From Lineus longissimus (taxonomy: Eukaryota; Nemertea; Pilidiophora; Heteronemertea; Lineidae), in NCBI RefSeq assembly GCF_910592395.1, contig NC_088310.1, forward strand, positions 21,211,501-21,275,500: 64,000 nucleotides of DNA, read 5' to 3'. This document shows, one piece after another, positions 38,358 through 49,509 of this stretch. The notes beneath the pieces were generated by a model, which worked only from the letters and a program-made list of their open reading frames with translations, was not told the origin of the DNA and made no database searches. Numbering within the stretch: the first letter of the stretch is position 1; each line of letters begins with the position of its first letter. A program made the translations under genes and the position numbers.

Positions 38358-40047
38358 GTGTTGGACTGTTGTTGTCCAAGTTTAAGGTACAACCAGTACA
38401 GTCCGTCTCAACCAGTCCGTCTCAACCTGTGGCTCGGAGCGACATGCGACTTGTTTCGTCATGTCGGGTCACATTTACCTAATGCGGGTGGTACACCACG
38501 TATGTACAGACTGTTTTCACCTTCATTGCTGATGTTAATGATAGGCCTAAATAGGCTAATGAAGAAAGACTTTTAAATTGTTTCATGAAAGTCTTGTTTC
38601 CAGTATATTGGATGAGAAATGCACGTGGTGTCTATTGCTGATGTTAAATAGGCTAAGAAACAATAAAATTGTTTCATAAAAAATTGTTTCTTAAGCAAGC
38701 AGGTCGATCATGCCTGGAGATGAGGAGCAGAAACATCAAAGTCTATTGTTCCATATGCAATGAGGTCGATCATTGCCTCCAGTATTAATTCCCGATTGCA
38801 TGGAGAACAGTAGCACAAACAAATCATGGGAATGCAATGAGGTCGATATTTCATTTGCAGTTCCCAATGTAATTGGGTCGGTTGAATTGAGAACAAGTTA
38901 CAGACGGGATCAGCAGGGATAACAAATTATGTCGGTTGCATATATAGATGTTGCTGGAGCAGCTGCATGCACTACACGGGTGGCATGAGTTGTTAACGGG
39001 TTCTGAACTCCTGTAACTATGCGCCTCTGCGCCTTGACCTATCAATTGCTTTTTAGTTTCTATAGCTGTACATCTTGATCTGTCGATGGTTTCTTTATTG
39101 TTTATATCACCATGCATCCTTTTGAAAGACTCTGCTCTATAACCAAATCATGGATCAGAGCAAAAAGTTCTTTCCCATGTGGCTAGCCACTTTATGTATC
39201 CGAAACAAACACCCGGCCACGACACTGGTGCCGCAGTCGACGTGATGGTTTTTCTCCTGTATGAATATCAACATTGCCGATTGCGTACGAGGTTCAGATT
39301 TTATGATGTCGTTCAATCAATCGTACAGGAGAGTCATGAGGACCCGAGGACAATGCTTTTTTGCTGTTGGTATGCAGGCAAGAACCGCGTGGTTTCGATC
39401 TCGTTTGTGATCTGGTGTCAGACTCACTAACCGATTGCCAGTTTGAACATAGTCTATAGATTATGGCCTCGTTTGCCTCATTCTTTAAACTATATGTGTC
39501 GGCACTTACGACCCGTACGAAAGACAATCAGGGTTTCCCTTGCTAAGTCTACGAGAGGAAGATAAATACTAGAATTGGCAAATGTATTAAAGTGAATTGA
39601 TGAGCACACCACCTGGCCACTCCTGGGTGCGACCAGTCTTTCAAAATTCATTTGAAAGACTCTGGTGCGACCAACACAGCCATAGGTGGAATGAAAGGGA
39701 AGATGGGGATTGCCATATGGGGTGTTACAGTTTGAATGACATGTTCATTATATGTAGGGTAAAATATGGCTGACAAGTCCTGTTCCAGTTTAAGATTCCT
39801 TTCCCGCCTGGAGGTAAATTAGATACACATTGTCTCCAAGGGTAGAGGACGAAATAAGGAGAGATGTGTCCAAGAACGACTACTCTGAATCGGGTATGAT
39901 CGTGGACTGACGTTGTTGTCAGAGCAGGATCTGTTCACTGCGTGGGTTTGTTGGAGCTGGCGTCAGTCTATTGCGGACGAGACGACGAGACGGGTTGCGA
40001 CATTGTTGTGACGTCACTAGGTTGTGACGTGTCGTCCCGGCAAAAGG
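38358..40047. other. Intergenic region with short degenerate repeats
   Basis: No gene recognised. Around 38560-38860 short words recur (ATTGCTGATGTTAA twice, CAATGAGGTCGAT two to three times), like a decayed local repeat. The sequence shifts to higher GC content from about 39600 towards the Penelope fragment. Confidence 0.5.
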
Positions 40048-40352
40048 TGGTTGTTAGGGGGTGATGCACATGGTCACTGGTTGCTAGCCTGCACACGTTA
40101 GTGGAAATTCACGGTTTCGGCGTCTCGACACAAGAAGATGATGTACATACACGGGGGTCATGGGTGAATGACAGGAAGGTCTGTGCAGTGACAATCGAAC
40201 CTGCTGCGACTGGCTGTGGAGACAGCAAGTCCAAGAGACAAATGGTGTGTGACTGGTTGTATATGTCCTGGACGTGACGTGGCTGCGAATAGAGCCGGAG
40301 GTGTCGAGACGGATACAGTATCTACACGACGCTCTAGTGCACCCTAGTCACT

Positions 40353-40393
<41 letters not shown>

Positions 40394-40507
40394 GGTGTGT
40401 CCCCCTTCCAGGAAGAGAGGTATTGACACCCTGATCTAGTTGGATGTCGGGGGTGGGACCAATAGTCCCTGGCCGCATCCCCTGAGGAGGGGGCAGTTTC
40501 GCCCTTA
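40048..40507 (-). mobile_element. Penelope-like element, 3' fragment
   Basis: This matches 50036-50484 over almost its whole length, with small insertions and deletions, so it is the 3' end of the same element without the reverse transcriptase. On the - strand it keeps the CxxC-like stretch (RYCIRLDTSG) seen in the larger copy. It contains a run of 40 G (40353-40392) where the other copy has 16. The shared boundaries at both sides mark the element's 3' terminus at 40048/50036. Confidence 0.7.
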
Positions 40508-41591
40508 ATATGTAAAGAGCAGGCTCTAGTGAACTGTATGTCCTAGCAGACGATTTTTAAATACATGATGTCCAACACCCGCACTTCAGTGGCGACGGTG
40601 TGAATAAATCTACTTGTGTGAATGGTCAATGGCTCATGACGTCAATCATAAAGTCCCTCTTTATCTGTGTCGTGGCGCTCCATCGGCATTTCCACCATCA
40701 CTCGATGACGTCACCAGAGCAATCGACGTCTCGTTCGCGGCATTTCTCATTCGCAGAACAGACACCTGCCATTGATATAGCCTGATGGCTGCTAGCTAGC
40801 TGATCGTGGTGGGAAAAAAACACGATTTGACCAGCCATAACTCTCAGCTAGACAGGCGGAGCAGAATAAGCTATCAATTCATCTGAGCGCACCCAACGTA
40901 CGCGAAAACGGACCACTTTCAATCGCTCGGTGCGCAAACTTGAACTTGAATTTAAAAAAATTGGCCATGTGTGAATACTACTGGCTATAAATTTCAACAA
41001 TCATGTTACGTCACGTAGACTCGTTTAAAAATACCACAAAAGCCAAGTTTCCGCGCAGTTATGTCACTTGTTGTCCGACTCCTGTTCATCCGACCGTGAC
41101 CTCAGTATTTGACCAATCAGCTTTAAATCGTGAGCATTTTCGTGTATGGGTCAATGAATTTGATTGAAAATCACAATTTGAATAGATGAGTGGTTTGGTA
41201 ACCTCTCTGACGTAACGTACTCAATACGGGGCGTTGAATTTGGCTGTGCTCCTGGTCTGACAGACCGGTTTTGGGAACACAAGCGTTCAGTTGTGTCGAC
41301 GCCAAGTCGAAGCACTGGTTCAACATTGGTGAGTTCAGCCTGATTTCTTCACAACTTTTTCTCCCCAAATTTTGCGACTATTGTCTGATACAATGTACAT
41401 GTACAATCTTATCTTATCATTTTCATTTCTTGCAGACGCCAGACACGTTGTCCTGTCCAGCACACCCAATGCTGCCCAACCGGTTTATCACAAGATACGA
41501 CGTGAACACCACCATGGTGAGTTATTTTTCTCTATCGAAACTTCCTTGATCACACATACATGTATTCTTTTGAAACTTCTCATCTCTGCAG
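40508..41591 (+). other. Intergenic region with a possible small coding exon at 41436-41516
   Basis: An 81-base stretch at 41436-41516 is bounded by TTTCTTGCAG and GTGAGT. It can be read in phase 1 as ARHVVLSSTPNAAQPVYHK, continuing to its end without a stop. Upstream, a frame ending at a GTGAGT donor near 41328 would join it in phase. No start codon or following exon was found, and I do not recognise the peptide. The rest shows no gene, and two TGACGTCA palindromes lie at 40637 and 40706. Confidence 0.25.
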
Positions 41592-42163
41592 CAGTGGCGG
41601 ATCCAAAAATTTGGTAAAGAAGCGGGGGGGGGGGGGGGCGCTGCCCCACCAATGAGAACTCATGATAGAGCCGAAGGTGCAATCCTGAAAATGAGGGGGA
41701 GGGTTCTTGAGGAGAGGTGCCCTAATGCAAGTATCAATTCGTGTCTTGTACCCCCCCCCCCCCCCCCTCCTCAAGGGTACGACACCTTATCACCCTATAA
41801 CGACATCTTAAGGCTCAAGCATAACCCTTTTTTCACCAATGCTACTTTTTCTTTCGTCAAGACATCACCATCAACAATATATCAGTTATCACCGTCATAT
41901 AAAGTAACCGAACTAATTTTACTGGGTAAGGCTGTATGTTCGACAAGACATCGACACATTAGCATCCTTATTCTTTCCAGCTTCGCCAAATTTTCACTAA
42001 AGGAAAAATAAATACTACTCAAGCATCGGCAAAGATTAGTGGTGATAGCTTAACTACCCTTGAGGAGGGGGGGGGGGGGGGCGGGGGGTACAAGAAACGA
42101 ATTGATACTTGCATAAAATATCAAAGAGGGATGACTCATGCGGGACCCCTAAATCCGCCACTG
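41592..42163. mobile_element. Non-autonomous hAT-like element with mirrored C/G tracts
   Basis: The left end CAGTGGCGGATCC and the right end, whose complement reads CAGTGGCGGATTTAGG, are inverted. CAGTGGCGGA is a terminus widely seen in hAT transposons. Inside, a second inverted pair (41726-41767 and 42067-42113, containing GCAAGTATCAATTCGT) carries 17 C on one arm and 15 G on the other. No transposase is present. The flanking eight bases agree only partly, so the target duplication is decayed or the ends are slightly off. Confidence 0.7.
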
Positions 42164-42485
42164 CTGTTCTGAATATTTCCACACTCGGCTCAGCTGACCT
42201 TTGAATGGAGGACACTGTTAGCCGATACCCTATCTATGGTACTATATCGTTCTGGCAGCAAGAAAATGAGACGATCGGTCATGTCTGCCATGTTTGATGA
42301 CGTCACACGCCACGTGCTTGGCGCAATGTGTCCCGTGCTCATAACACATTCTATCTCTGAACCAATCAGTTTTTGATATTGTGATATGTGATATGTATGA
42401 TGAGGGCCTTGACCGGATCAGAAAGATAAGGCATACAATCGAAGTAGTTCAGAGACATTTACATGAAGACATGGCAGAAATTACC

Positions 42486-42624
42486 AATCGTCTCGGTGAT
42501 CACTAAATCCTAAAGGCTAGAGGGAGGTAATTATGGTCTCCACCGCCCGACCCGATGACGTCATTGGAGATCATATAATTACCTCCCTCTAGCCTTTAGG
42601 ATTTAGTGATCACCAATCGTCTCG
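42486..42624. mobile_element. Perfect palindromic element with target-site duplication
   Basis: Arms 42495-42534 and 42575-42614 are exact inverted copies of 40 bases (start GGTGATCACTAAATCC), separated by a 40-base loop that contains TGACGTCA. The sequence AATCGTCTCG occurs directly before and directly after the element, giving a 10-base direct repeat. Intact arms plus an intact duplication suggest recent insertion of a tiny foldback transposon. The duplication length suits Mutator-like rather than mariner-like transposases. Confidence 0.8.
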
Positions 42625-43668
42625 TTTCACCTCTGTGCTGCCAACTGTGCGACAATCGAGGATCAATCGGAGATCAGCATCCCAGAGCTTTGATAAACCC
42701 TGCCAGTTGTTCCCAGGCTTGTGTTATGAAATGACCATGGTTTAGTGATAGGCCTACCCCCTCTTGTATTCAGTGGTATTAAATGGACAACTGTGGCATG
42801 AAATATGGTGGTTTTTCGTACAAAAATGGCTTCCAGTAGAACCGTGACTTCTCAGTCCAAGCAGGAAAATTGAAATACATCATTGAACTGCAATAAACAG
42901 TGCACAAAAACTGGGTGTAACCTTAGGCCTGCCTGAATTTCACAGGTCATGTCCAAAACTGCCTCGCACACTGGCGAAAATCGTCATTTGAGATAAGTGG
43001 CGGCGCATGGTGACAAGCAGAGGTATTATCCTCCTGGCCAGGGAAATCCCACGCCCAGGTTGTCCCTTTAAAGCTGACATGCATGCATAAAAACCCTAAC
43101 GGCCAAAATAGAAAAGACGGAAAGGATGAAGTGGCGAGGGTTCCGAGTTCGAACCCGCTCGAGGAATATTTTTTTATTTTTTTATTTCTCTGTGACCTGA
43201 CTCGTCAATGAACTTGTGTTTGTGCAGTCAAGTGAGACCTGTCGCTGGGTGTCTTATCATGTTTCAAGTGCAGTTTGTCTTTTGGTGGTCGGGCGTTTGT
43301 GTTTTCTATCTTTGTCGTTTGGGTTTTTACGCATGCATGTCAGCTAATTAAGTATGTTTTCGCGTGGTCACGAAGATGATAAATGTGAATAATGACACCA
43401 ATGCATTGGCCCTGCGGTCACGTGGTGGCTTTCAAAGATATTCTTGTGCCGTCGGTAGGAAGCTGCTGAAAGCTGTAGCAAACCAGCAGCAAACAAAAGA
43501 CTTAGGCCACTTAAAATCTCTTTCGGGAGCAGTAATAATCTCGTCACCATTGGGTTTTACCTATAGCTCCTATACAAGTATAAAGATGGTGTGCGAAGAT
43601 AAATGTCGGCCATTTTGTTACCATTTTAATATCTAACTGTATGCGCCTGCTTAATCGCCCGCCCGCGA
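42625..43668. other. Intergenic region with a tRNA-like B box
   Basis: No gene recognised. GAGTTCGAACCCGCTCG near 43145-43165 has the form of a tRNA T-loop/B box, but no A box or cloverleaf could be built around it. It is probably the remnant of a tRNA-derived SINE. Confidence 0.35.
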
Positions 43669-44326
43669 ATTCTTTTTCCTGAACCTTTCGGGCAGTGCAG
43701 TGTACATTTGTACACAGGTTCTCAGCCAATCAGAATCCGATAAATCTGTGTCGTCATCGGGGCGTCATCGTGAAATTTAGAAGTAAGCTTGTATTGTTTT
43801 GTGCTTGTCAATCAAATTTGAAGCATACAGTATCAAAATATACTGGGGGAAGACCATACACACGAGGCAGTTTTGAAAGACAAGTCTCATTGCAGAGAAA
43901 CATATTCCTACTGGAGGAAGAACATTCACATGAGACAAGTCTCATTGTATATTCATGCTCAATATGATATCTGAAGGACTATTCCTTGGATCTTGGAGAT
44001 GGGCTATTGTTATGGTCCTTTCTGTAGGTATGTTGCAGGCAACAGAAATAACTAAAATCTCTAAAATCTAAATAACGGGAAAAGAAACGCGTTATAAAAA
44101 TAAAATATAAAGAGTAAAAAAGAAAAAGAAAAATGTTGTCCACAACCGGATTCGAACTCACGACCTTTGGATCGAACATCGTATTCTACCATTTCTGACG
44201 AGCGCTCTACCAACTGCTCTAAAGTTTCTAAGACTTCTGACGTCATGTATTTGTCGAAATCTGATTGGCTGAAAGTCCCTGTACAAATGCACACAATAGT
44301 GCCCAAATGGTTCAGGAAAAAAAATC
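43669..44326. mobile_element. Foldback element with about 88-base inverted ends
   Basis: Arm 43669-43757 is an imperfect inverted copy of 44238-44326. Shared words (on the second arm) are GAAATCTGATTGGCTGA, TGTACAAATGCACAC and GGTTCAGGAAAAA. The interior includes a direct repeat AGACAAGTCTCATTG (two copies, 43880-43945) and a tRNA-like segment. Divergence between the arms is moderate, so the element is older than the palindrome at 42495. Confidence 0.6.
44139..44222 (-). pseudogene. tRNA-like sequence (decayed tRNA or SINE head)
   Basis: On the - strand AGAGCAGTTGGTAGAGCGC is a good D-arm/A box and GTGAGTTCGAATCCGG a good T-arm/B box. The anticodon arm is too long and does not pair well, and I could not build an acceptor stem. 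It is therefore not a normal tRNA gene. It sits inside the inverted-repeat element 43669-44326. Confidence 0.45.
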
Positions 44327-45470
44327 GTTACCCGCCCTTTTCAGATAGACAGTTAGCCCATCTATCACTTCGATCTATCTACCGTAGCTGTCATGGCCAA
44401 TACTTTTTCTTTCAGAAGCCCCGACGTCCTTTGAACTTTCAAGAAATGGTTGGGTTTGGTCAAGGGACTGGTATTGGATCTGATATATTATCATTGTTGT
44501 CACACCTTTTCGCTAGATATGAGGTCTTGAAAATGCTTGGTATTGCTCCTTGTGAGGTGTTACCCAACGTTAATGACGCCTGTCTGTATAAGTGGTACAT
44601 ACTTGACACCTATGGCGAAGGATGAGCCAGTTATTTTCGAGTTTGTACTTTGGGTGCATCTCGTTCCTCGGGTTGCATTGCGCCCGCGACCCCATAGGAG
44701 TTCCTGGTCTTGTCTCTTCGCCCCCAACCCCGATTAACTCTATGTACCGTGAACGAATGCTCATCAGGTCGACAGTTATTTGACGACGTAAATCCATCCA
44801 TATCAACTGGCGCTGCGGCTGCGCTCAATAGACTCCGTTGGGGAGTCTGAGCCTGATAGGGTGTACCAGTCCAGCCGGTTATGTACGGTTGGTATGCTCT
44901 ATGATATGGATCTCCAGCCACCTGTCAGCTAGGGGCAGACCCCAGTGTCTCAACCCTGGGTCTCAGAGGCGGTAACTTCTAGTCAGGCAGCGCGCTATGT
45001 CTGGTTAGGCGACATGGGTTACCAGGGGCATCCACAGCCAAAATGGTTTGCACATGGAGGTCATCGCGACCGACTTGTGAGGGGGAAGAAGTGATGTCCA
45101 TGGCGGTTTCAAATTGATCTGACGACCCCCGCGTCTTCTGGACAGGGAGGGGTTCATGTGGCCAAATCCTGTCAGCTAAATCCTATCGTTAGCATCGTTC
45201 GCGGTACATGGAAACCAAGGGCATGGAACCCTTTTTTGTCTTGGTTTAATTTCTCTGAGGATTTCAATGATGATATATATATTTAGATCCACAGGTATAG
45301 TCTGAACATTTTAAGTTTTTTTCGAGCATTGTTAAAAGTTGAGAGAATAAATTTCTTCTTTGGACGTGTTTTTTTTTTACCAGAATGACAATCAAAAAGT
45401 TTGTCACTGGAGAATTTCCCCATCCCCCACCCCAGCCCTAGAATAATATACAGACTAAATAGTATCTCTT
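44327..45470. other. Intergenic region with unexplained GC-richer block
   Basis: Behind a pyrimidine-rich AG at about 44414-44415 an open frame runs to TGA at 44623-44625 (LNFQEMVGFGQGTGIGSDIL is part of it). It is not recognised and no partner exon was found. The block 44640-45230 is richer in GC and differs from its surroundings, as a retroelement fragment might, but has no recognisable domain. Confidence 0.3.
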
Positions 45471-45751
45471 GGACTGTACTGGTAATATAGGTCAGTCACG
45501 AAGAATAGAATGATATTGGACTGTACTGGTAATAGAGGTCAGTCAAAAAAAGAAATATATATTGGACTGGACTGGTAATATAGGTCAGTCACGAAAAATG
45601 AAATCTATATTGGACTGTACTGGTAATATAGGTCGGTCACGAAGAATAGAATGATATTGGTCTGTACTGGTAATAGAGGTCAGTCAAAAAAAGAAATATA
45701 TATTGGACTGTACTGGTAATATAGGTCAGTCACGAAAATATCTGAAAGTCT
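45471..45751. repeat. Minisatellite, six 47-base units in a three-unit higher-order pattern
   Basis: Units begin GGACTGTACTGGTAAT (or a one-base variant) at 45471, 45518, 45564, 45612, 45659 and 45705. Units 1 and 4 share AAGAATAGAATGATATT, units 2 and 5 share AAAAAAAGAAATATATATT, and units 3 and 6 share CACGAAAA. The array is thus two copies of a 141-base trimer. Confidence 0.9.
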
Positions 45752-47657
45752 GTGCCCCATTGTTGACGAATACAATATCGTGAGGACTTTATCAATAGTC
45801 ACGGTCCCTGGCCCCTCCCACATAAAAATCATTAGCAAGGTCACTGCAGGCAATAGCTTCAGCATCGTTATTGTATAAACATGTCTTAAACATTATAAAC
45901 GGCCCTATTTGTGGGGTAACATTGGGTTCTTGCTGGGGTAATGATGTCCATGTCAGATTCTGCGTTTTGTGGACTTGTAAATCAGTCCAGCAGTGACATT
46001 GCGTTTTGTGGACATGAAAGTCTGTCCCGCAGTACCAAGTTTCACTCCAGCAATTACCAATAAGACCTGCACGTGACCTTAAAGTAAATAGCTATGCAAG
46101 TGTGGTCGAGACAAAACGCGATGTATCCATTGGAAGAAGGAAATCTGCGAAGAGTAGCTGGAACTGTCTGTCCAGCTCTCGTTTATTAAACAATGGGCGA
46201 TTTGAAAGACGTCTCCTGAACAGATCGCCCATTGTTCACTGAAACAGCATTCGAATTGTCTCCAATTTTTTCAGGTGGATTGCTCCATCTCGTGTGGTTT
46301 CGCTGTCCCGTCCCAAGAATCGAGCCAACGCGACCGAGGCCACTTCTGAGAGATAAATATTCAGGATGCCAGATTTGTGGAACACAATTGAGGTAAATGA
46401 GATAAAATTCGATAAGCTGGCTACAGTTGATGAAATGAGGCTTTAGGTCCGTCATCATGTGACTGATATTGGGACAAACCCGAGGCAGGTTGACCACCAT
46501 TGCCTGACAATTCAATTTAATTGATTCATCTTATTAGTGCCAATGAGGCTGTCACAGACATAAACATGTGTATAGACATATTACTGATATGCTATAATAG
46601 AAGATTTTTAAAAAAAAACGTCATGAAAAATGATCAAATACTTCAAATTCTTAAATTGTATATTTCAATGTTTCTTGGTATCTAAATCTTTCCTTTCTAT
46701 TCCAGGCCAGTAGTCAAGAGCCATGATCAGGGAACAGCAGTTCCCAACGGAATTGACCCTTTTCTTGATGTAATTCATGCTGTTGGCTCAGAATGGGTTG
46801 ACACTCACCGGTTTTCGACCTTGAAAATTAAACATCGAACAGTGTACTCTTTGTTAAAAGTGAACCTTGCAAAATATGTGCTTATTCCTGAAATCAATAG
46901 CACTTCATCTATGTACTCGCTGATCCAGAATATTGCTCTTTCGTGTTCCCTTTTCAATGTGGCAATCCATTTATCGCATCTGAGCTATTTCACAGCACAA
47001 GAAGTGCAACATTACAACAATGGAGCTATTTCTTGATCACAGCAAAAATGTGTTTCTACGTTGTTTTACTCAAATGGTGCATGGATGAGCCTTATTGACA
47101 TATTTGTTTTCAAGAGGAATTGGTTGTAGGTTTTCTTTCTTTTTTCTTAAGGCAGGCCTAATTTAACAGAAGGCCTATATTTTAGGTAGGATATTATTTA
47201 TACTATAGGCCCATATCAGTTTTGAGATCAATTTCCTCTTGAAGACAATAAACGTCAATCGAGTCTCTGCACCATTTTGATTGGGCGGTTTTGGGCTAAA
47301 ATACAGTACAAGAGAATGCTCCATTGGTGTTAACAGAATATGTCATTGTTTTGGTCAGCAATCAGTTCTTGCCACCTTGAAAGCGGTCACGGTTAATTAC
47401 GACTTGTACATTGTTCAATTGTTATTATGCTATTGTCACTATTGTCACTATTGTCATTTGCCTTTGCCCCCCCCCCCCCCCCAACCTTATCGACACTCGC
47501 AGTGCACCACCCTCCATCCCATGCCCCGCATGCGCACTGACCGAACATCTGATCCCTTGACACGCTTGCTCAAGCGGCTCAAGCGGCGTCAGTAGTATCA
47601 ACCTTGTGTTATTGTATTCCAAGTTTTGCATTATTCATATGTATGTACTTGCCAAAT
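45752..47657 (+). other. Intergenic region with a candidate exon at 46706-47036
   Basis: A hairpin with an 11-base perfect stem is at 46191-46234 (CAATGGGCGAT and its complement). From a pyrimidine-rich CAG at about 46705 a frame of 109 codons stays open to TGA near 47036 (contains PFLDVIHAVGSEWVDTHRF). The acceptor is good, but no upstream exon in the right phase was found and I do not recognise it. A run of 16 C lies at 47467-47482. Confidence 0.3.
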
Positions 47658-48240
47658 AAATGTTGTCATATCATAAACTTCGTCTCTTGTCATTCGGTCA
47701 ATAAGTGTGAGGATCACTCCCAACAAGTTCGATTAACACACTACACTATCTTCACGTGCAACAATTTACGGTCAGCCTTTTCTGATTCCGCATGCATGCC
47801 GGCCACTTATTCTCAGTTTTGTAGTATATATTATATACTTGCCCAATAAAAGTTGCCATATCATCAGGCTTTGTCTCTTGTCCTTCGGTCTCTCAGCGTG
47901 GGACACTCTCGAAAAGTTAGATTTATGCACTTACCAAACGATACCAAATGCACCTTCCTCACCAAAATACCTCACGCCTGCGGACAGGGACGAAATAGCC
48001 CATAGTCTGTACCGTAACTTAATTTGCATCCCGTTTCAATCCAGAATAACATATCATCAGCCTTTGTCTCTTGTCCTTCGGTCTCTCAGCGTGGGGGACA
48101 CTCTCGAAAAGTGAGATTTATGCACTTACCAAATGCACCTTCTTCACCAAAAATACCTCACGCCTGCGGTCAGGGACGAAATAGCCCAGAGTCTGTACCG
48201 TAACTTAATTTGCATCCCGTTTCAACCCCGAATGAGATAG
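47658..48240. repeat. 193-base tandem duplication plus a decayed third copy
   Basis: The units start TATCATCAGGCTTTGTCTC at 47859 and TATCATCAGCCTTTGTCTC at 48052 and are about 95% alike. They contain CCTTCGGTCTCTCAGCGTGG and CTTAATTTGCATCCCGTTTC. An older partial copy starts near 47671 with TATCATAAACTTCGTCTC and also contains CATTCGGTC. No coding function is apparent. Confidence 0.8.
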
Positions 48241-48578
48241 CCAACTTGTATGTAAGCAGTTGACCATCGAGAAGAAGAGACAGTTTTTTCCAAGCCTTGC
48301 GTAGACCAACGTCTATGTATGACGACAGTTCTGAAGAGCTCTGTCTGGTTTCCTATATCTGTATAGTCATGGTATCAATGATTGAGCCGATTTACGAATA
48401 TCGCGTAACTGAACTTAAGCAGGATTTCATGACACCACAGACCATCTTTCATACATCTTCGCTCGTGAGGGCTTGCGAAATCTGCCTAGATAAAAATTTT
48501 TTACTGACGAAGTCCCATTTCTCCATTACTCACGGAAAATAACTGGCGCTCAATGTGTGTATCTATGAGTCCCTGGAG
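48241..48578. other. Intergenic region, nothing recognised
   Basis: An open stretch at 48297-48542 on the + strand has no splice support and no recognisable domain. I see nothing else. Confidence 0.4.
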
Positions 48579-49260
48579 TTCGAAGGATGTGACATTACAG
48601 AGCGTCCGATTTAGTCTCGTAAAGAGACGCGAATTATTCCAGGGCATTCAAACTTGTGTTGTATCCTATCCTTACGATGTATGGTTATCCCTACAGAGGT
48701 ACTAAAAGCCCTGTCTCTTTAGTATTGGATGAGGCATCCTGCAGATAGTCCGCTGTACGCTCTTGAGAGTGACACTGACACCCCATCTCTGCCCAGAGTA
48801 ACCCGTGCTTAGAGTAACTGGTAAACCGCAATCGTCACTTGAAGACAAAGCATTTGCTGGTGTTTATTCATATTATCTCCTCGAACACCACTTGAGTACT
48901 TCTTGGGTGGTACCTGATACGAGACAACAAACTGAGCTATAACTAACCTCAAGTGCTATTTGATAAGGGCACATGAGCTGTGTCCCTTTAGTTCGAAGGA
49001 TGTGACACCTCACAGTGTCCAATGCAGCTCCTTGAGAGAAAAATACACTAATACATTCACAGGACTTTCAAACTGCTGGGAGCCCCCAACAGAAGTATGG
49101 GCAGTGAAGCGGACAACCCTGTTCCTCCAGTGTTAGTCTTGGGGGTAACTGATTTGGCATTACCTGGTATGGGCAACTCGTCTTGCGAGGGTGCAGATCG
49201 TGTGTCCCTTGTACTTCGAAGGATGTGACATACGACAGAGTGTCCAAAATGCCCTTAACT
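48579..49260. repeat. Three diverged copies of a repeat around TTCGAAGGATGTGACA
   Basis: TTCGAAGGATGTGACA occurs at 48579, 48992 and 49215. Each copy follows a TCCC(T) word and is followed within about 25 bases by a CAGxGxGTCC-like word. The spacing (413 and 223 bases) is irregular, so this is an old local duplication rather than a regular satellite. Confidence 0.6.
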
Positions 49261-49509
49261 AGCAGCCATGAGGGAGGAGTTCTAGCCATCTGGAGCACTT
49301 AGATCCAGGACCAGTTTTATGTGATGACTATAACACTAACAAAAAAAGACAATATGTTGACTCAGTGACCCTCTCCTATTTGCCGCATCGAACTTGACCA
49401 TTGACAGCTTCTGTTACCAATGGTAGTTTGAAGCGTGAAGGTCAGAAGCTGTTGCTGCACAGAACATGCGATAGTCGGAGCAAAACTTAGCTGTGTGTTA
49501 TTCTTTTAG

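Noticed and set aside
44139-44222. Functional tRNA gene
   Set aside because: A and B boxes are present, but the anticodon arm and acceptor stem do not form. A decayed tRNA or SINE head is more likely.
45471-45751. CRISPR-like array
   Set aside because: The 47-base units follow each other directly without unique spacers and the host is an animal. It is a minisatellite.
47281-47595. + strand frame with a proline run
   Set aside because: The proline run is only the poly-C tract, and the flanks show no protein-like features.
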